The notes beneath the pieces were generated by a model, which was not told the origin of the DNA, searched no databases, and saw only the letters and a list, made by a program, of their open reading frames with translations. Positions 32,298-36,443 of a stretch of 36,443 bases of DNA are shown here, in pieces. The stretch is from Chloroflexota bacterium (lineage in GTDB: Bacteria; Chloroflexota; Limnocylindria; Limnocylindrales; CSP1-4). The stretch spans positions 1 through 36,443 of the forward strand of contig PMLK01000030.1 of the NCBI GenBank assembly GCA_003158875.1. Reading direction: 5' to 3'. The translations under genes and the position numbers were made by a program. Each line of letters begins with the position of its first letter. Within the stretch, counting starts at the first letter, position 1.

Positions 32298-33314
32298 TTG
32301 ACTGCCCAGGACGGCGACGCGGGAATCGGTTCGGATTCGCGACACATCGACTCGTGGGTGACCTTCCGACCCGAGCTGAAGGTCCTCGACTGCACGGTCC
32401 GTGACGGCGGTCTCATGAACGACCACCGGTTCGAGGATTCGTTTGTGCAGCGCGTCTACGACACGTGCGTTGCATCCGGTGTCGACTGCATGGAGATGGG
32501 CTACAAAGCCGATCGCAAGGTCTTTGTCGGCTCCAAGGCGGGTCCGTGGAAGTTCTGCACCGAGGACGACCTGCGACGCATCGTCGGCGAGAATCCGAGC
32601 GAGCTCAAGCTCAGCGTCATGGCCGACGCCGATCGGACGGACTACCACACGGACATTCTGCCCCGCGAGAAGAGCGTTCTGTCTTTCATTCGGGTTGCCT
32701 GCTATATCCATCAAGTCCCGACCGCGCTGGACATGATCAAGGACGCCCACGACAAGGGCTACCAGACCACGTTCAATCTGATGGCGCTATCCACGGTTCA
32801 GGAGCGCGAGTTGATGGACGCGCTGGAGGTGGTGGCCGCGAGCCCGGTCAATGTCGCGTATGTGGTGGACAGCTTCGGCTCCTTCTATTCCGAACAGATT
32901 CGCGACCTGACCGGCAAGTTCGTCAAGCTGTTCCGCGACGCCGGCAAGGAAGTGGGCATTCACGCCCACAACAATCAACAACTCGCCTACGCCAATACCA
33001 TCGAGGCGATGCTGTCGGGAGCCACCTGGCTGGACGCCACGATCGCCGGCCTAGGCCGTGGCGCCGGCAACTGCCCTACGGAGCTGCTGCTCGGATTCCT
33101 CAAGAATCCCAAGTTCCACCTGCGCCCGGTGCTGGAATGCGTCCAGGACGTCTTCGTGCCACTCCGCAAGCAGCTGGACTGGGGCTACTCAATCCCGTAC
33201 ATGCTTACGGGCCAACTCAACATCCACCCGCGCATGGCCATCGCGGTCCGCGACAGCGACACGCCCGACGCATACGTCGAGTTCTACGACAGGTTGAGCG
33301 AGGGCGCCGACTGA
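32298..33314 (+). CDS. HMG-CoA lyase-like (DRE-TIM) aldolase-type metalloenzyme, substrate unknown
   Basis: 338 residues. The TIM-barrel family of isopropylmalate/homocitrate synthases, HMG-CoA lyases and 4-hydroxy-2-oxovalerate aldolases is shown by 'LDCTVRDGGLMNDHRF' (30-45; DRE motif variant with D36), the metal-binding 'GIHAHNNQQLAYAN' (H222, H224) and 'GLGRGAGNCPTELLL'. The last is close to the aldolase branch (DmpG), but no partner acetaldehyde dehydrogenase is present and the C-terminal part differs. It resembles orphan 'aldolase catalytic domain' proteins found in sugar or polyketide clusters. The start is TTG 32298 with AGGAG seven bases ahead. The substrate is not known. Confidence 0.8.
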   Translation: MTAQDGDAGIGSDSRHIDSWVTFRPELKVLDCTVRDGGLMNDHRFEDSFVQRVYDTCVASGVDCMEMGYKADRKVFVGSKAGPWKFCTEDDLRRIVGENPSELKLSVMADADRTDYHTDILPREKSVLSFIRVACYIHQVPTALDMIKDAHDKGYQTTFNLMALSTVQERELMDALEVVAASPVNVAYVVDSFGSFYSEQIRDLTGKFVKLFRDAGKEVGIHAHNNQQLAYANTIEAMLSGATWLDATIAGLGRGAGNCPTELLLGFLKNPKFHLRPVLECVQDVFVPLRKQLDWGYSIPYMLTGQLNIHPRMAIAVRDSDTPDAYVEFYDRLSEGAD

Positions 33315-33464
33315 CCCGCGCCGAGCTCGTCGCGCCGCGTCAGCGCGCCACCTTTGCCGATCGCAACCTCTAGACGTTCGGCGCCGACACCTCTACTGTC
33401 GGGGCGATGGGCTTGCCGCCCGGGCAGGCCTCCGCAAGTCGCCGGAGTAGCGCAGAGGGTCCAA

Positions 33465-35678
33465 TTGGGTTCGGTCGATTCTTCGGTCGGGGCGATCCGC
33501 AGAATTCGGGCTGTCGGCCGTACTTCGGTGGGCTCGATCGTCCTCGCTACCGTGGCCGCGACTCTCATTCTTGCGGGCTTGTCATTGCTGGCAAGCCCGC
33601 TCAGCATCTTCTTCGACGACTTGCAGGAACTGGTCGCGCCGGGCGGTGGCGCGATCGCTCTGGTTGTGGCCGCTCGGAATCGTCGGGGTTCTGGACGCGC
33701 CACCGCCCTCGCCACGGCCTTCTCCGTGGCGTCGGCTTGCCTCGGAATGCTGGCCTGGGATCTCTCCGGGAGCCCGGACGACCTGGCACAGACAGTCGGG
33801 AACGCCGTCTTCGTTATTGGGGCGTCCGCGGGTGCGGGAACTATCTTCGCCGCGATCTTCGGCGGGACCCCACGCGACCGGCTGGTTGGCGTGAGCATCG
33901 ATACCTTGATCGTGTTCCTGGCCGGCATCGCCACGGTTGCCGCGTTTTGGCGGCAAGGGATGATTCCGCCGGATGACAGGCTGGTGTCGGTGGGACCCGT
34001 CTTGCTGGTCTCGGCTGCTGCCGGAAGCGCCCTGGTGCTGCTCAGCCGGAACATCGGCTGGTCACGGCCGGGGCCGTGGCTCTTATTGCTGGGCTCGATC
34101 GTCCTGGGTTCGTCGTGGCTGATGTGGATCGGCGGGCTGGCATCGCCAACCCGGGTCGACGTTTCCGACTTCATGTTCAGTGCGGGCCTTCTCCTCGTGG
34201 CCTCCGGCGTCGTGGCCTGGGATGCCGGCGGGGAGAGTGGTCGCAGATTCCTCTTTTTGAGCAGGCTGCTCACCTCGCTGCTGCCGGTGAGCGCGATCAT
34301 GATCAGTCTCGGTCTCCTGGCCGTAACCCGAAGTGCCGATTTCGGCGATCCGCTGGGTGCGGCGGTCATTGCGGTGATCGTCACGTCGGCGATCCGGCAA
34401 CTCCACCTATTCTCGGGAGAGGCGCGCACCAGACGGTCCCTCGCGAGCCTGACGCTCGACCTTCAGACGGCCATGGAGTTCCTCAGGCTCGAGATCGAAG
34501 ACCGGAAGCGCCTCGAACTAGAGCAGGAGACCATGCGCTTGCGAATGGTCGAAAGCCAGCGCCTGGAAAGCATCGGCCGGCTGGCGGGCGGCGTCGCTCA
34601 CGACTTCAACAACCTGCTCACAGCGATACGTGGCTACGCGGACTTGACGGCCCTTCGGCTGCCCGACGGCGACGAGGGCCAGGAGGATTTGGAGGCATTG
34701 CGCCGTGCCACGGATCAAGCGGCCGCGCTCACGGCCCAGCTGCTGGCATTCAGTCGCAATCAGCGCCTGAGCCCGAGCGTTCTCGACCTCGGCGACGTCG
34801 TCATCCGGATCCAGCCGCTGCTCCGCCGTCTCCTCGGCGAGCGAGTGGAGTTGACCGTGAGGACAGCGCCGGATCTGCGGCGCGTTCTGGCGGACCCGGG
34901 CCAGATCGAATCGGTGATCGTGAACCTCGCCGTGAATGCCAGGGACGCGATCGAGACGGGCGGTCGAGTGACGATCGAGACGGCGAACGTGGACCTGGAT
35001 CGGGAGGCCGACCTCGACCACGCAGAGGTCGTTCCGGGGCAGTACGCCATGATCGCCGTCTCCGATTCCGGAATCGGGATGGACGAGGAAACGATCAGGC
35101 GCGTCTTTGAGCCGTTCTTCACCACCAAGGGGCCCGGCAAGGGGACGGGACTTGGACTGTCTGTCGTCTACGGCACGATTCGGCAATCGGGCGGATATGT
35201 CGGCGTCACATCGACTCCCGGGGCAGGTACGACCTTCAGCATCTACCTGCCAAGAACCAACCTGGATATGGGCCCGGTTCCAGATATCCCCCGGCAGCCG
35301 GCGCGGCCCGAGCGAGTGATCAGCGGCACGATTCTGGTAGCGGAAGACGAGGAGCCTGTCCGAGTGCTGCTTGACTCGGCTCTGCGCCACGCCGGCCACG
35401 AAGTCGTTTCCGTCGGCAGCGGCGAGGAAGCGCTGGCGGAGCTGGAGACGAGCAGAGATTTTTCTCTACTTCTGACGGATGTTGTGATGCCCGGTATGAG
35501 TGGGCTGGATCTGGCTGCCAGAGCTCGGCTCGGCCGGCCCGCTTTGAGAGTCATCTGCATGTCCGGCTACACGCCTCCGGAAATGGATCGCGCTACCGAT
35601 CGCGGAGTGCGCTTCCTGGCCAAGCCATTTACGCTTGATGCTCTAGAACGCCTGATACGTGAGGCGCTCGAGGACTAG
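33465..35678 (+). CDS. Hybrid sensor histidine kinase with C-terminal receiver domain
   Basis: 737 residues from TTG 33465 (GAGGGT just ahead). The start is uncertain: GTG 33528 and TTG 33354 are alternatives. About eight to ten hydrophobic helices (to ~residue 325) are followed by a short coiled coil ('LEIEDRKRLELEQETMRLRMVES'-type). The dimerisation/phosphoacceptor H379 is in 'GGVAHDFNNLLTAI', a common hybrid-kinase H-box. The ATPase domain has 'NLAVNARDAI', 'DSGIGMD', 'FEPFFTTKGPGKGTGLGLSVV'. The receiver domain (about 620-735) has the acidic 'AEDEEPVR', phospho-acceptor D672 in 'LLTDVVMPGMSG', 'CMSGYT' and the conserved Lys in 'FLAKPF'. It ends 9 bp before asnS, whose ribosome-binding site overlaps its stop. 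Confidence 0.92.
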   Translation: MGSVDSSVGAIRRIRAVGRTSVGSIVLATVAATLILAGLSLLASPLSIFFDDLQELVAPGGGAIALVVAARNRRGSGRATALATAFSVASACLGMLAWDLSGSPDDLAQTVGNAVFVIGASAGAGTIFAAIFGGTPRDRLVGVSIDTLIVFLAGIATVAAFWRQGMIPPDDRLVSVGPVLLVSAAAGSALVLLSRNIGWSRPGPWLLLLGSIVLGSSWLMWIGGLASPTRVDVSDFMFSAGLLLVASGVVAWDAGGESGRRFLFLSRLLTSLLPVSAIMISLGLLAVTRSADFGDPLGAAVIAVIVTSAIRQLHLFSGEARTRRSLASLTLDLQTAMEFLRLEIEDRKRLELEQETMRLRMVESQRLESIGRLAGGVAHDFNNLLTAIRGYADLTALRLPDGDEGQEDLEALRRATDQAAALTAQLLAFSRNQRLSPSVLDLGDVVIRIQPLLRRLLGERVELTVRTAPDLRRVLADPGQIESVIVNLAVNARDAIETGGRVTIETANVDLDREADLDHAEVVPGQYAMIAVSDSGIGMDEETIRRVFEPFFTTKGPGKGTGLGLSVVYGTIRQSGGYVGVTSTPGAGTTFSIYLPRTNLDMGPVPDIPRQPARPERVISGTILVAEDEEPVRVLLDSALRHAGHEVVSVGSGEEALAELETSRDFSLLLTDVVMPGMSGLDLAARARLGRPALRVICMSGYTPPEMDRATDRGVRFLAKPFTLDALERLIREALED

Positions 35679-35687
35679 GAGGCTCGA

Positions 35688-36443
35688 ATGCCCAAGGCTG
35701 ACCGGATCGTCGACATCCTGTCGGGGCGAGTTCCGGCGGGCGGACCAGCCACTATCGAGGGCTGGGTACGGACGCGTCGCGACTCCAAGGCCGGGCTTTC
35801 CTTCCTGCATGTCCATGACGGCTCGTGTTTCGATGCGCTTCAGGTCGTTGCGCCAGCAACGCTCGCCAACTACGCGGACGAGATTCTCAAGGTCACGGCC
35901 GGCTGCGCGGTGCGAGTTTCCGGAACGATTGCGCCGAGCCCGGCGCAAGGGCAAGCCGTCGAGCTGCAGGCCGAAGGCGTCGAGGTCGTGGGCTGGGTCG
36001 ACGACCCGGAAACGTACCCGGTCTCGGCCAAACGCCACAGCTTCGAGTATCTCCGGGAAGTCGCCCACCTGCGCGCCAGGACCAACACTTTCGGGGCGGT
36101 GGCTCGGGTCCGGCACACGCTGGCGATGGCAATTCATCGCTACTTCGATGAGCACGGCTTCTACTGGGTTCACACCCCGATCCTGACCGCCAGCGACGCC
36201 GAAGGGGCAGGGGAGTTGTTCCGCGTCTCGACCCTCGATCTCGCGAACCTGCCACGCACGTCCGAGGGCGCCATCGACTTCGCCCAGGATTTCTTCGGCA
36301 AACCGGCCTACCTCACCGTTTCGGGTCAGCTGAACGTCGAGACGTATGCGATGGCGCTCTCCAGGGTCTATACGTTCGGGCCGACCTTCCGGGCGGAGAA
36401 CTCCAATACCAGCCGTCATCTGGCCGAGTTCTGGATGGTCGAG
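35688..36443 (+). CDS. asnS: Asparaginyl-tRNA synthetase, N-terminal part (3' truncated by window)
   Basis: 252 codons run open to the window edge. The enzyme charges tRNA-Asn with asparagine. An N-terminal OB-fold anticodon-binding domain (about 20-110, '[26 protein letters not shown]') is followed by the class II catalytic core: motif 1 region '[31 protein letters not shown]', then '[38 protein letters not shown]', which includes the AsnRS-specific motif 2 ([17 protein letters not shown] rather than the AspRS form). ATG 35688 follows an AGGAGG site that overlaps the stop of the upstream kinase. Because the frame is open at the edge, a stop-to-stop search alone could miss it. Confidence 0.95.
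   Translation, partial: MPKADRIVDILSGRVPAGGPATIEGWVRTRRDSKAGLSFLHVHDGSCFDALQVVAPATLANYADEILKVTAGCAVRVSGTIAPSPAQGQAVELQAEGVEVVGWVDDPETYPVSAKRHSFEYLREVAHLRARTNTFGAVARVRHTLAMAIHRYFDEHGFYWVHTPILTASDAEGAGELFRVSTLDLANLPRTSEGAIDFAQDFFGKPAYLTVSGQLNVETYAMALSRVYTFGPTFRAENSNTSRHLAEFWMVE

Noticed and set aside
34518-36419. Minus-strand frames opposite the hybrid kinase and asnS
   Set aside because: They overlap genes with clear catalytic motifs and contain no domain of their own.

Overview
The window is 36.4 kb of GC-rich bacterial chromosome. Coding is dense on both strands, GTG and TTG starts are common, and Shine-Dalgarno sequences are clear. Nothing looks like phage, an insertion sequence, a plasmid or a CRISPR array. 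The gene set suggests a high-GC, free-living Chloroflexota-type bacterium, possibly the Limnocylindria/Ellin6529 group. Pointers are the two-site zinc-ribbon protein, the PspC/LiaF-like pair, the Erf-VIT1 protein and the mix of GlnRS and AsnRS. This assignment comes from family impressions, not from a marker tree. Both edges cut genes: the C-terminal end of LeuA on the left and the N-terminal half of AsnRS on the right.

Layout. 1-0.6 kb: end of leuA and its hairpin terminator. 0.7-5.4 kb: a divergent NRAMP-like transporter, then a tight operon of a COG2403 P-loop protein (annotated in databases as cyclic 2,3-diphosphoglycerate synthetase), ornithine carbamoyltransferase and carbamate kinase. 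5.5-7.5 kb: a minus-strand YceI-TerB-like pair facing a bacteriohemerythrin with one altered iron ligand. 7.7-10.5 kb: a secreted CAP-domain protein and a PspC + LiaF-like envelope-stress pair. 10.7-14.1 kb: an unknown protein and a membrane PAS histidine kinase. 14.1-19.2 kb: small secreted proteins, a monooxygenase-fold protein, two unknowns (one a tandem duplication) and an Erf-VIT1 iron/manganese transporter. 19.2-22.1 kb: glutaminyl-tRNA synthetase, then a 476-bp gap holding a striking 181-nt multi-hairpin element, then a zinc-ribbon protein with a long leader.

22.1-29.3 kb is a sugar-utilisation locus. A GH127 beta-L-arabinofuranosidase diverges from an ABC importer (binding protein and two permeases, no ATPase gene). 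Two identical palindromic operator candidates lie between them, and one sits exactly in the spacer of a good sigma70-type promoter. The local LacI-family regulator is unusual: its reading frame runs on without a break into an extra domain of about 140 residues resembling the RcpC/SAF domain of the pilus protein CpaB. 29.5-36.4 kb: tRNA-Gln(CTG), a zinc-ribbon/SH3 membrane protein, adenine deaminase, an HMG-lyase-like metalloenzyme, a hybrid histidine kinase with a receiver, and asnS.

The most interesting points are the LacI-RcpC fusion, the 181-nt structured intergenic element, the carbamoyl-phosphate operon without an obvious upstream deiminase, the NRAMP protein lacking the canonical metal-site motifs, and the hemerythrin ligand substitution. 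All assignments are by reading the sequence; no database search was possible.
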